A stretch of DNA of 64,000 nucleotides. Origin: an uncultured beta proteobacterium (GTDB lineage Bacteria > Pseudomonadota > Gammaproteobacteria > Burkholderiales > Burkholderiaceae_A). The translations under genes and the position numbers were made by a program. The notes beneath the pieces were generated by a model. The model did not search any database. It was given only the letters and a program-made list of their open reading frames with translations, and was not told the DNA's origin. This document shows, in pieces, positions 35,606 to 43,240 of this stretch (its first letter is position 1; each line of letters begins with the position of its first letter). The stretch covers positions 62,001 to 126,000 of the forward strand of contig CACOBT010000001.1 in assembly GCA_902625535.1 (NCBI GenBank), given 5' to 3'.

Positions 35606-37065
35606 AGGGTATCACGAGGGCAACTAAGATCGTAGCAACTTTAGGGCCTGCTACTGACTCTGCGCAAAAAATCGAACAATTAATTTCAGCTGGAGTAGAT
35701 GTGGTACGGTTGAACTTTTCACATGGTACGGCAAGGGAACATATTCAAAGAGCCTCCTGGGTACATGAAGCTGCTCACCGCCTTGAACGAGATGTTGGTG
35801 TCATGGTAGATCTTCAGGGTCCTAAAATTCGGATAGGAAAGTTCAAAAATGGACGAATTGATTTGGTAACTGGCGAAGAATTTATCTTAGATTTGGATTG
35901 TAAATTGGGCGATCAACTTAGGGTGGGACTTGACTATCAAGAATTAATTTACGATGTTAAAGAGAAGGATATTTTGCTCCTAAATGATGGTCACATTATT
36001 TTACAGGTCGAATCAAGAGTCGAGAAACAAATTTTTTGCAGGGTCGTACAAGGTGGAATTTTGTCTGATAAAAAAGGAATTAATAGGCAGGGAGGAGGAC
36101 TATCGGCCCCTGCATTGACCGAAAAGGATATTGGTGATATCCGTGTTGCAGCTTCGATAGAAGCAGATTATGTTGCCGTTTCATTTCCAAAGTCAGCAGA
36201 CGATATTTTTCGTGCTAGGCAATTACTTATTAAAGCATCGAGTAAGGCGTGGGTTATTGCAAAAATAGAGCGCGTTGAAGCAATTAGAAATCTTAACGAA
36301 ATCTTAGATGCCTCCCATGGTTTAATGGTTGCGCGTGGTGATCTGGCGACAGAAGTTGGAGAGGCTGCAGTTCCGGCACTACAAAAAAGAATGATTCAGT
36401 TGGCACGAGATAAAAATAAGCTTGCTATAACGGCTACGCAAATGATGGAGTCGATGACTCAATCTCCAGTTCCAACGAGGGCCGAAGTTTCCGACGTGGC
36501 GAATGCTGTTCTAGATGGAACGGACGCAGTTATGTTGTCAGCCGAAACTGCAGCAGGTAAATACCCGGCTCGAACGGTTTCAAAGATGTCGGAAATTTGT
36601 CTGGAAGCAGAGAAATTTGTTGAGGGCATCGTTGATAGCCACTTCTTAGATCGGACTTTTCAAAGCATCGATCAGTCAATAGCAATGGCTTCACTTTTCG
36701 TTGCATTGCATTTAAAAATTAAAGCAATTGCTTCATTTACTCAGTCGGGATCAACGGCTTTATGGATATCCAGGCTTAACTCTGGAGTACCTATTTATGC
36801 ACTTACTCCCGAAGATTCAACTAGAAGGAGAATGTCTCTTTATAGGGATGTTCAACCAATTTTTCTGCCTCAAGAACAAAATGATAGAGAGGGTTTGATC
36901 AGGATGGCAGAGCAGAAGCTTGTTGATGCGAAGATTGTATCGGAAGGAGATTTAATTGTGGTGACTATTGGCGAGCCATTGGGTCAGTCCGGTGGAACTA
37001 ATACAATGAAGATCGTGGAAATTTCGGCAAAACCAATCGGTAGTTCGGAACAGTTGAGATTTTGA
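35602..37065 (+). CDS. pyk: Pyruvate kinase
   Basis: A 487-residue enzyme that converts phosphoenolpyruvate and ADP to pyruvate and ATP. KIVATLGPAT, the catalytic-lysine segment VIAKIERVEA and ATQMMESM are present. The ATG at 35602 overlaps the pgk stop (ATGA), so I trimmed three codons from the open frame. In related Betaproteobacteria fructose-bisphosphate aldolase often sits between pyk and purC; here only 3 bp separate them. Confidence 0.96.
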   Translation: MKGITRATKIVATLGPATDSAQKIEQLISAGVDVVRLNFSHGTAREHIQRASWVHEAAHRLERDVGVMVDLQGPKIRIGKFKNGRIDLVTGEEFILDLDCKLGDQLRVGLDYQELIYDVKEKDILLLNDGHIILQVESRVEKQIFCRVVQGGILSDKKGINRQGGGLSAPALTEKDIGDIRVAASIEADYVAVSFPKSADDIFRARQLLIKASSKAWVIAKIERVEAIRNLNEILDASHGLMVARGDLATEVGEAAVPALQKRMIQLARDKNKLAITATQMMESMTQSPVPTRAEVSDVANAVLDGTDAVMLSAETAAGKYPARTVSKMSEICLEAEKFVEGIVDSHFLDRTFQSIDQSIAMASLFVALHLKIKAIASFTQSGSTALWISRLNSGVPIYALTPEDSTRRRMSLYRDVQPIFLPQEQNDREGLIRMAEQKLVDAKIVSEGDLIVVTIGEPLGQSGGTNTMKIVEISAKPIGSSEQLRF

Positions 37066-37068
37066 AAA

Positions 37069-38436
37069 ATGGCTTTCAAAGAGACAAATCTTAAAAGTTT
37101 ACCTTTGTTACATAGAGGCAAAGTTCGTGATCTTTACGAAATAAATCGAGATAAGATTCTGATCGTAACTACTGATAGAGTATCGGCTTATGATCAAGTC
37201 CTGAACACACTGATTCCAGATAAAGGGATAATCTTAACCACGATGTCCAATTATTGGATGAAGATGTTTAAACATCAAGTAAAAAATCATTTGATAGAGG
37301 ATGATCTATCAAATTATTTAAAAGAAGAGGAGTTGATCGACGTCGCAGACAGGGCAATAGTTGCGAAGAGATGCCAACCAATAAAGATTGAGGCCATTGT
37401 GCGCGGTTATCTGGATGGTTCTGCATGGGAGGATTATCAGGATAGTGGAACTGTCTCCGGTTTTCCGTTGCCGTCTGGGATGGAAAAAGGAACGAAGTTA
37501 TCTACACCGATATTTTCACCAACGACAAAAGCTCCTGTTGGGGATAAGGATGTTCGATTGAGTATCGAAGAAACAAAACAATTAATCGGAACTAAACTAT
37601 CGGAAAAAGTTCGACAAAAAAGTGAGGAGTTATTTTCAATTGCTTCATCTTTTTTAGAAACGATCGGTATAATTTTAGTAGATACAAAGTTTGAATTCGC
37701 AGTCGATGAAGGCGAGTTAATTTTAATTGATGAGGTTTTAACACCCGACTCGTCAAGGTTTAGATTATCCTCAAGGGGTATAGCAGAGTGGGACGGCGAA
37801 AACTACGACAAACAAATAATTCGAAATGTAATAACAAATGAAAAAAAAGTTACGAATGAGATTCCATCGGAAGTACGCTCCAGTGTTGTAAGGCTGGTCT
37901 GTGACAGGTACAGAACGGTTTGTGAAAAAATTTGCGAAACTAGATTTCCAAAGGTTGGCGTGGTAATGGGCTCTGAATCAGATTGGAATACGATGGAAAA
38001 GTCTGTAGATATTCTAAAGAAATTTGAAATACCTTACGAGGTCCTTGTAGTATCTGCTCATAGAACCCCGGATCGGTTATTTGAATACGCTTCTGATGCC
38101 AGAGATAGAGGACTTCGAGTAATTATTGCAGGGGCCGGAGGAGCTGCCCACTTACCTGGTATGCTAGCTTCAAAGAGTGTGGTACCGGTTTTTGGAGTAC
38201 CTGTTGAAACAAGTCAATTGAACGGAGCAGATTCACTTTATTCAATTGTTCAAATGCCGAAGGGTGTTCCAGTGGCAACCTTTGCTATTGGTCAAACTGG
38301 AGCTTTTAATGCAGCTTTGGAAGCTGTTGCATTACTAGCTGCTGATGATGAGGTTTTAACCGAAGCTCTTTATGGGTTCAGGAAATCGCAGGAGAAAAGT
38401 GTTCTTTCAATGCATAGTAGGGTGCGTAAAAATTGA
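37069..38436 (+). CDS. purC-purE: PurC-PurE fusion: SAICAR synthetase joined to N5-CAIR mutase
   Basis: A single 455-residue frame with two complete enzymes of purine synthesis. Residues 1 to about 292 are SAICAR synthetase: RGKVRDLYE, VTTDRVSAYD, VRGYLDGSAW and the DEVLTPDSSRF motif. From about 295 the sequence changes without a linker into class I PurE: GVVMGSESDW (297-306), the catalytic SAHRTP (329-334) and GAGGAAHLPGM (355-365). PurE moves the carboxyl of N5-CAIR to give CAIR, which PurC joins to aspartate. The gene for the preceding step, purK, follows with a 4-bp overlap. PurC and PurE are normally separate proteins in bacteria. Both active sites look intact, so a true fusion is more likely than a frameshift artefact, but raw reads could confirm it. 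Confidence 0.93.
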   Translation: MAFKETNLKSLPLLHRGKVRDLYEINRDKILIVTTDRVSAYDQVLNTLIPDKGIILTTMSNYWMKMFKHQVKNHLIEDDLSNYLKEEELIDVADRAIVAKRCQPIKIEAIVRGYLDGSAWEDYQDSGTVSGFPLPSGMEKGTKLSTPIFSPTTKAPVGDKDVRLSIEETKQLIGTKLSEKVRQKSEELFSIASSFLETIGIILVDTKFEFAVDEGELILIDEVLTPDSSRFRLSSRGIAEWDGENYDKQIIRNVITNEKKVTNEIPSEVRSSVVRLVCDRYRTVCEKICETRFPKVGVVMGSESDWNTMEKSVDILKKFEIPYEVLVVSAHRTPDRLFEYASDARDRGLRVIIAGAGGAAHLPGMLASKSVVPVFGVPVETSQLNGADSLYSIVQMPKGVPVATFAIGQTGAFNAALEAVALLAADDEVLTEALYGFRKSQEKSVLSMHSRVRKN

Positions 38437-39503
38437 GGATTGGCCTGTTGGGGGGGGGTCAGCTTGGACTGATGATGATTGAGGCAGCTCATAAGTTTGG
38501 TGTTAGCGTGACGGTATTTGAAAATAGTCGATCATGCCCAGCATCGAAAATTTGCGATGATTTAATTGAAGCAAATTTCACCGATTTAAACGCGTTATCA
38601 AAATTTAGAGAAGAGTGTGATGTTTTTACGATAGAAACTGAAAATGTCCCATTAGCGTCTCTTGCGTATTTGTCCGAGAAAAAAGCTTTAACTCCCAACA
38701 TAGAGGCCATTCGAATAGCTCAAAACAGGATATTAGAGAAAGAATTTGCCAAATCTCTAGGTATACCCACCGTACCGTTTGTTGAGATCACTGCCAGTAA
38801 CATCGAAAAAATCGAAAAATTTTTGTTTCCAGCAATAGTAAAAACCGCTCGCTTTGGGTATGACGGAAAAGGTCAGGTAACTGTATCGAGACGAAGTGAA
38901 CTTCTTGAGAAGATAAAAAATTTGGATTATAAACATTACATCCTAGAAAAAAAAGTTCCGCTTGAAATGGAACTTTCTTTGATTCTCGTTAGGGATAAAT
39001 TAGGAAACATGGCTTCTTACCCACTTGCTGAAAATAGTCATGAGGATGGAATACTTGCACAGAGTGTAATGCCTGCAAATGTTCATCCTGATATTGAAAA
39101 ATTAGCAGTTTCGTACGGCGAAAAAATAGCAAGGCAGCTAGATTATGTTGGCGTGTTAACCCTTGAGTTTTTTTTGTCTAGAGGTGAATTACTATTAAAC
39201 GAGATGGCACCTCGTCCCCATAACAGTGGACATCAGACTATAGACGCTAGCGTAACTAGTCAATTTGAACAACAAGTTCGTATTTGTACAGATTTACCTT
39301 TAGGAGATACAACCCTAAACTACCATGTTAAACTCGAAAACATTCTAGGAGATCTTTGGTTTTTGGGCGATAACGCCCCCCCCAAAGAGCCTAATTGGCA
39401 TGAAGTAACAGGTGGAGTAAAGATACTAAAATTGTATGGCAAAAACGAGCCTAGAATCGGACGCAAAATGGGACATTTGATTACCATTTTGCGAAAAAGG
39501 TAA
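38433..39503 (+). CDS. purK: N5-carboxyaminoimidazole ribonucleotide synthase
   Basis: A 356-residue ATP-grasp enzyme that carboxylates AIR with bicarbonate and ATP to N5-CAIR, the substrate of PurE. The opening IGLLGGGQLGLMM, the ATP-binding FPAIVKTARFGYDGKGQ, and NEMAPRPHNSGHQTID are diagnostic. Start is TTG at 38433, overlapping the purCE stop. Two homopolymers lie inside the gene: nine G at 38450-38458, in the codons for the first glycines, and eight C at 39376-39383. The frame is intact through both. Confidence 0.94.
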   Translation: MRIGLLGGGQLGLMMIEAAHKFGVSVTVFENSRSCPASKICDDLIEANFTDLNALSKFREECDVFTIETENVPLASLAYLSEKKALTPNIEAIRIAQNRILEKEFAKSLGIPTVPFVEITASNIEKIEKFLFPAIVKTARFGYDGKGQVTVSRRSELLEKIKNLDYKHYILEKKVPLEMELSLILVRDKLGNMASYPLAENSHEDGILAQSVMPANVHPDIEKLAVSYGEKIARQLDYVGVLTLEFFLSRGELLLNEMAPRPHNSGHQTIDASVTSQFEQQVRICTDLPLGDTTLNYHVKLENILGDLWFLGDNAPPKEPNWHEVTGGVKILKLYGKNEPRIGRKMGHLITILRKR

Positions 39504-39507
39504 AAGT

Positions 39508-40503
39508 TTGCCGAAATTAACGTCCGAATTAAGCCTGGCAATAGAGTCGTTACAGAAGGGGAAACTGGTAGCCTTTCCTACGGAGACGGTTTTTGGATTG
39601 GGTGGAGATGCTACAAATCAAGAGGCGATAAAGCGAATCTTTAAAGTTAAGGGCAGACCTAGTAACCGGCCGCTTATTTTACACGTTCCAAATTTAGAGA
39701 CCGTCAAAAAGATTGTTTTAGATTGGTCACTCAATGAATCGAAATTGGCGAAGAAATTCTGGCCTGGTCCTCTCACTCTTATTCTTAAAAATGGGAATTT
39801 AATTTCACAATCTGCCGTAGCTGGAAAAAAAACAGTGGCGATAAGAATCCCTTCTCATCCTTTTGCATTATCGATGTTGAGGTCATTTTCTGAGATTGGC
39901 AGTGGGATTGTTGCCGCTCCTTCAGCAAATAGGTTTGGTTATGTCAGTACTACAAATGCCAGGGATGTAGAATTTTCATTACAGAATTATCTTGATGAAA
40001 CGGATGTGATAGTCAACTCTAGCCCTCGGAATAATTGTCAATTTGGGTTGGAAAGTACAATTGTTGACTGTACGACTAATTCGCCGAAAATTTTACGGGT
40101 AGGGGTAATCAAAAAGTCAGAAATTGAGTCTTGTATCGGAAAAACAGTTGATGTGGGTCTTACCGAGGATGGGAAGATTGATTATCCTGGCACTTGTTCA
40201 TCTCACTATTCACCCAAAACGAAATTTAAAGTTATGACTAGGGCTCAAATTGAGCTCAATTTGTCAAAATTATGTGAAGGGGGAAAAACTTTCTTATGGT
40301 ATTTCCAAAAACCAGTAAAAACTAGTCAAAACTTAACCGCGGAGGTCGCCCCCTCTACTGCGCCAGAATATGGACGCCAATTGTATTCGAAATTGAATAA
40401 CCTCGATAGGAGGGGATTAAATTTAATCATTTTTGAAGAACCCCCAACGGGGGAGGATTGGAATGCAATATGTGATCGATTGGAAAAGGCAAAAAGTCGA
40501 TAA
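39508..40503 (+). CDS. Threonylcarbamoyl-AMP synthase, Sua5 type
   Basis: A 331-residue enzyme that activates threonine and bicarbonate with ATP for the t6A modification of tRNAs. The YrdC domain (about 1-205) has FPTETVFGLGGDA, KGRPSNRPLILHV and the PSANRFGYVS segment; the C-terminal part (GTCSSHYSPKT onward) is the Sua5 domain, so this is the long form rather than TsaC. Start is TTG at 39508, 7 bases after AAAAAGG. Last gene of the plus-strand operon; the next gene converges on it with a 4-bp gap. Confidence 0.92.
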   Translation: MPKLTSELSLAIESLQKGKLVAFPTETVFGLGGDATNQEAIKRIFKVKGRPSNRPLILHVPNLETVKKIVLDWSLNESKLAKKFWPGPLTLILKNGNLISQSAVAGKKTVAIRIPSHPFALSMLRSFSEIGSGIVAAPSANRFGYVSTTNARDVEFSLQNYLDETDVIVNSSPRNNCQFGLESTIVDCTTNSPKILRVGVIKKSEIESCIGKTVDVGLTEDGKIDYPGTCSSHYSPKTKFKVMTRAQIELNLSKLCEGGKTFLWYFQKPVKTSQNLTAEVAPSTAPEYGRQLYSKLNNLDRRGLNLIIFEEPPTGEDWNAICDRLEKAKSR

Positions 40504-40507
40504 CGTT

Positions 40508-41299
40508 CTAAAATGTTTTAATCATTTTTTGATGTGGTGTTTTACATTCACTAAATTCATTACCTTCTTCAACATAGCCGGCATTTTTATAAAAAAGTAG
40601 AGCATTTCGCTGCGAGTGCACGTAAACCTGTCTGAAACTTAAAGCAATGGCTATCTTTTCTAAGCCATTCAATAATGTTCTGCCGTGCCCCTTTCTCCTA
40701 TGGGTTTTAATTACTGAAAGCCTTCCAATACGTCCGTCAGGACACAATCTTCCGGTACCTATTGGAAAATTCCGTGCCAAGCCAACATGCTGACATATTT
40801 CATCTAAGTCGTCCCATTCGTCGGAAGCGTTAATACTCTGCTCCTTCATAAATACATCTTCTCTAACTGGAACTGCAATCTGATTTAAATCATGCCAACA
40901 GCCTGACATGAAATAAAGTCCACTTTTTTCATCTAACTTTTTCCAAATGGATTTATTCATTTGAGACCAAATAGTGTTCGGCCACCACGGGTCAGTCTTC
41001 CATCTGGGGCATACGTGAATGTGGATATGAGGAGTCCTATTTCCCAACGAGGCTATATTTACCTTATCAGGGTTGTACTTCGATTTAACAAATTTTTCCA
41101 GTTTTAAAACATTTCGCATTAATTCTAGCATTTCCCTTGTAGTTAATTCGCTTATTTCCTTGACGTGTTTGTCCCAAATAATTCTATGTAAACCGAAGTT
41201 CTCATCAATAACTTCAATAGCTTTACAGTTTTTATCACTCCACAGCACCTTATAATTATTTTTATTACACAGCGGGCAAATGCTACTTAAAGCTTTCAT
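40508..41299 (-). CDS. HIT-domain protein fused to GNAT acetyltransferase
   Basis: A 263-residue two-domain protein. Residues 7-100 are a HIT hydrolase-like domain: CPLCN at the start and the triad PHIHIHV (His91, His93, His95), with the typical ASLGN just before. From about 135 the sequence becomes a GNAT domain, with IGRLSVIKTHRRKGHGRTLL (acetyl-CoA loop, Gly204 and Gly206) and ALLFYKNAGY near the end. HIT proteins of this branch act on nucleotides linked to small groups; GNAT enzymes move acetyl groups to amines. In relatives the two are usually separate genes. Both motifs are intact. Substrate is unknown. Confidence 0.85.
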   Translation of the reverse strand: MKALSSICPLCNKNNYKVLWSDKNCKAIEVIDENFGLHRIIWDKHVKEISELTTREMLELMRNVLKLEKFVKSKYNPDKVNIASLGNRTPHIHIHVCPRWKTDPWWPNTIWSQMNKSIWKKLDEKSGLYFMSGCWHDLNQIAVPVREDVFMKEQSINASDEWDDLDEICQHVGLARNFPIGTGRLCPDGRIGRLSVIKTHRRKGHGRTLLNGLEKIAIALSFRQVYVHSQRNALLFYKNAGYVEEGNEFSECKTPHQKMIKTF

Positions 41300-41378
41300 G
41301 GCATCTAGCTATTCAGACATAATTTGTGACATACTTTGCAATTATACATACTCAAGCGTACCGATTTGGGGTTTAATT

Positions 41379-41966
41379 ATGGACGACAATACGGAAGTAA
41401 TAATTCTCGGCGGAGGGTGTTTCTGGTGTCTAGAGGCTGCTCTGAAAACATTGGAAGGAGTAAAGAATGCTACCTCCGGCTATATGGGAGGAACAACAGA
41501 GAAACCGACTTATTCTGATGTATGCTCTGGTTCAACGGGACATGCCGAGGTTGTGAAGGTTGAGTTTACTGAGGAAATACTTAACATAGACGCTTTGCTT
41601 TCGTTTTTTTTTCATATTCATGATGCTGCGACATTAAATAAGCAGGGCGCAGATGTTGGCACCCAATATCGTTCAATCATTTTTTGTTTGACAAATCAAC
41701 AAAAAGAATCGACTTTACGAATCATTGAGGAAATGGAGAAAACCATTTATTCAGGAACCAGCATAGTAACTGAGGTAAACTTGGTCCCACCCAAAAATGA
41801 CTATCCCACCATCAGGGAACGCAACAGTAGCGTTTTTTGGAAAGCAGAAGATTATCATCAAAATTATTTTGCCCAAAATCCAAGAGTTCCTTATTGCCAG
41901 GCAGTAGTATTGCCAAAATTAGAGAAAGCGCGAGAACTTAAGGAAAAACTTAATTTAAATAAGTAA
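41379..41966 (+). CDS. msrA: Peptide methionine sulfoxide reductase A
   Basis: A 195-residue repair enzyme that reduces methionine-S-sulfoxide. The active site GGGCFWCLEA is near the N-terminus, and GYMGG, HAEVVKVEF, YRSIIF and the YHQNYF near the end are canonical. The open frame begins upstream at 41280, but the extra residues are not of the family, so I took ATG 41379. It lies between two oxidative-stress-related neighbours, being divergent from the HIT-GNAT gene and convergent with pdxH. Confidence 0.95.
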   Translation: MDDNTEVIILGGGCFWCLEAALKTLEGVKNATSGYMGGTTEKPTYSDVCSGSTGHAEVVKVEFTEEILNIDALLSFFFHIHDAATLNKQGADVGTQYRSIIFCLTNQQKESTLRIIEEMEKTIYSGTSIVTEVNLVPPKNDYPTIRERNSSVFWKAEDYHQNYFAQNPRVPYCQAVVLPKLEKARELKEKLNLNK

Positions 41967-41967
41967 A

Positions 41968-42606
41968 CTATGGAGCCAGACGACAAATCGTCCATGTATT
42001 TTCCCTTTTCTTGTATAAGAATCTATCGTGTAACCTCCCCTGTCTCCCCTGCCAAAACTCGATTGACTCGTATTTAAGTTTGTACCCACCCCAAAATGGA
42101 GGTCGACTAAGTTCTTCGTTTTCAAATTTTTTTTGAAAGCTTTTAACGAGATTTTCGAGTTCGTTTCTAGATCTTAACACACGACTTTGTGGAGAAGCCC
42201 ATGCCCCAACCTTACTTAGAGTCGGTCTCTCGTTATAATATTCGTCCGATTTTTTTGACGAAATTTTCTCGATATGCCCTTCGATTCTGACTTGCCTCTG
42301 GAGTGGGGCCCAGAAAAATACTGCGCTCGCTGACGATTTTTTAGCAATATCCAATCCCTTAGCTGACTCATAATTTGTAAAAAAAACAAGGCCATCGTCT
42401 TCGAGTTCTTTTGCAAGAACTATTCTAGAGCCCACAGTTCCGTTGTATTTTATGGTAGACAAACAAATTGCTGTTGGTTCAAGAATTTCTTCGGCAATAG
42501 CGGTTTCCATCCACTGAGTGAGGAGACTATAAGGGTTTTCAGGAATATCATCTTCCGACAGTGTGCCCTTTGTGTAGTCAATTCTGATATCTCGTAAATT
42601 TTTCAT
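41968..42606 (-). CDS. pdxH: Pyridoxamine 5'-phosphate oxidase
   Basis: A 212-residue FMN enzyme that forms pyridoxal phosphate. RIVLAKELEDDGLVFFTNYESAKG, the PLQRQVRIEG segment, WASPQSRVL and the C-terminal EFWQGRQGRLHDRF-x-Y are typical, the last ending in RLAP as the family does. I used ATG 42606; a TTG two codons earlier is also in frame. Confidence 0.95.
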   Translation of the reverse strand: MKNLRDIRIDYTKGTLSEDDIPENPYSLLTQWMETAIAEEILEPTAICLSTIKYNGTVGSRIVLAKELEDDGLVFFTNYESAKGLDIAKKSSASAVFFWAPLQRQVRIEGHIEKISSKKSDEYYNERPTLSKVGAWASPQSRVLRSRNELENLVKSFQKKFENEELSRPPFWGGYKLKYESIEFWQGRQGRLHDRFLYKKRENTWTICRLAP

Positions 42607-42691
42607 GCGCAAGTCTCATACGGTTTTAAAAAGCTCAAATGACAATCGACTAAGATATGAATAAATTCTATCAACTATTTTTAATAAATCA

Positions 42692-42719
42692 ATTAGACTA
42701 TACAGAGGACTGTACTAAT
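42692..42719. promoter_or_regulatory. Candidate operator before rubrerythrin operon
   Basis: TACAG-AGGA-CTGTA (42701-42714) is a perfect palindrome around a 4-base centre, and ATTAG/CTAAT flanks extend it with uneven spacing. It lies 30 bases before the rubrerythrin ATG, where a redox repressor or activator could sit. The regulator is unknown. Confidence 0.3.
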
Positions 42720-42744
42720 TGTAATACTGTTAAAGGAGAATATT

Positions 42745-43167
42745 ATGAGCCAACTGAAAGGAACTAAAACACACCAGCATCTTAAGGATGCTTTTTCGGG
42801 AGAGAGTCAGGCGAATCGACGATATCTTTATTTTGCGACCAAGGCAGACGTTGAGGGTTATCCAGAGGTGGCAACCCTTTTTAGAGCTACAGCGGAAGGA
42901 GAGACAGGCCATGCACATGGACATTTGGATTATCTTGCCGAGGTTGGAGACCCAGCAACTGATTTGCCGATTGGTTCCTCAAAAGATAACCTTGCGTCTG
43001 CAGTAGCGGGAGAGACTCACGAGTATACCGATATGTATCCCGGGATGGCAAAGGATGCAAGAGATGAGGGATTTGATGAAATTGCGGATTGGTTTGAGAC
43101 ATTAGCAAAAGCGGAAAGATCGCATGCTAATAAATTTCAAAAAGCGCTAGACTCAATAGAGGTGTAA
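42745..43167 (+). CDS. Rubrerythrin-family di-iron protein (no rubredoxin domain)
   Basis: A 140-residue four-helix ferritin-like protein. The di-iron ligands fall in two EX(n)H sets: ESQANRRYLYFA and EGETGHAHGH in the first half, ETHEYTDMY and KAERSHANKF in the second. The C-terminal rubredoxin domain of classic rubrerythrin is absent, so electrons must come from a partner protein. It probably reduces hydrogen peroxide. AAAGGAGA lies 7 bases before the ATG. It leads the operon with the iron-sulfur protein, DUF3501 and a ferredoxin-NADP reductase, which may supply those electrons. Confidence 0.92.
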   Translation: MSQLKGTKTHQHLKDAFSGESQANRRYLYFATKADVEGYPEVATLFRATAEGETGHAHGHLDYLAEVGDPATDLPIGSSKDNLASAVAGETHEYTDMYPGMAKDARDEGFDEIADWFETLAKAERSHANKFQKALDSIEV

Positions 43168-43185
43168 AGTAATGGGATGCGTTTA

Positions 43186-43209
43186 ACGGCCCTGCTTTTG
43201 CTGGGCCGT
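43186..43209 (+). terminator. Hairpin after rubrerythrin, possible partial terminator
   Basis: ACGGCCC (43186-43192) pairs perfectly with GGGCCGT (43203-43209) around a 10-base loop. The following bases (CATTCTATTGTTTT) are only moderately T-rich, so some transcription may pass into the downstream genes, giving more rubrerythrin than the rest. Confidence 0.65.
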
Positions 43210-43240
43210 CATTCTATTGTTTTAATAGTGGGAGGGTATT

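Noticed and set aside
31283..36000. A full Calvin cycle operon
   Set aside because: tkt, gap and pgk are shared with glycolysis and pentose phosphate metabolism; no rubisco or phosphoribulokinase gene is seen.
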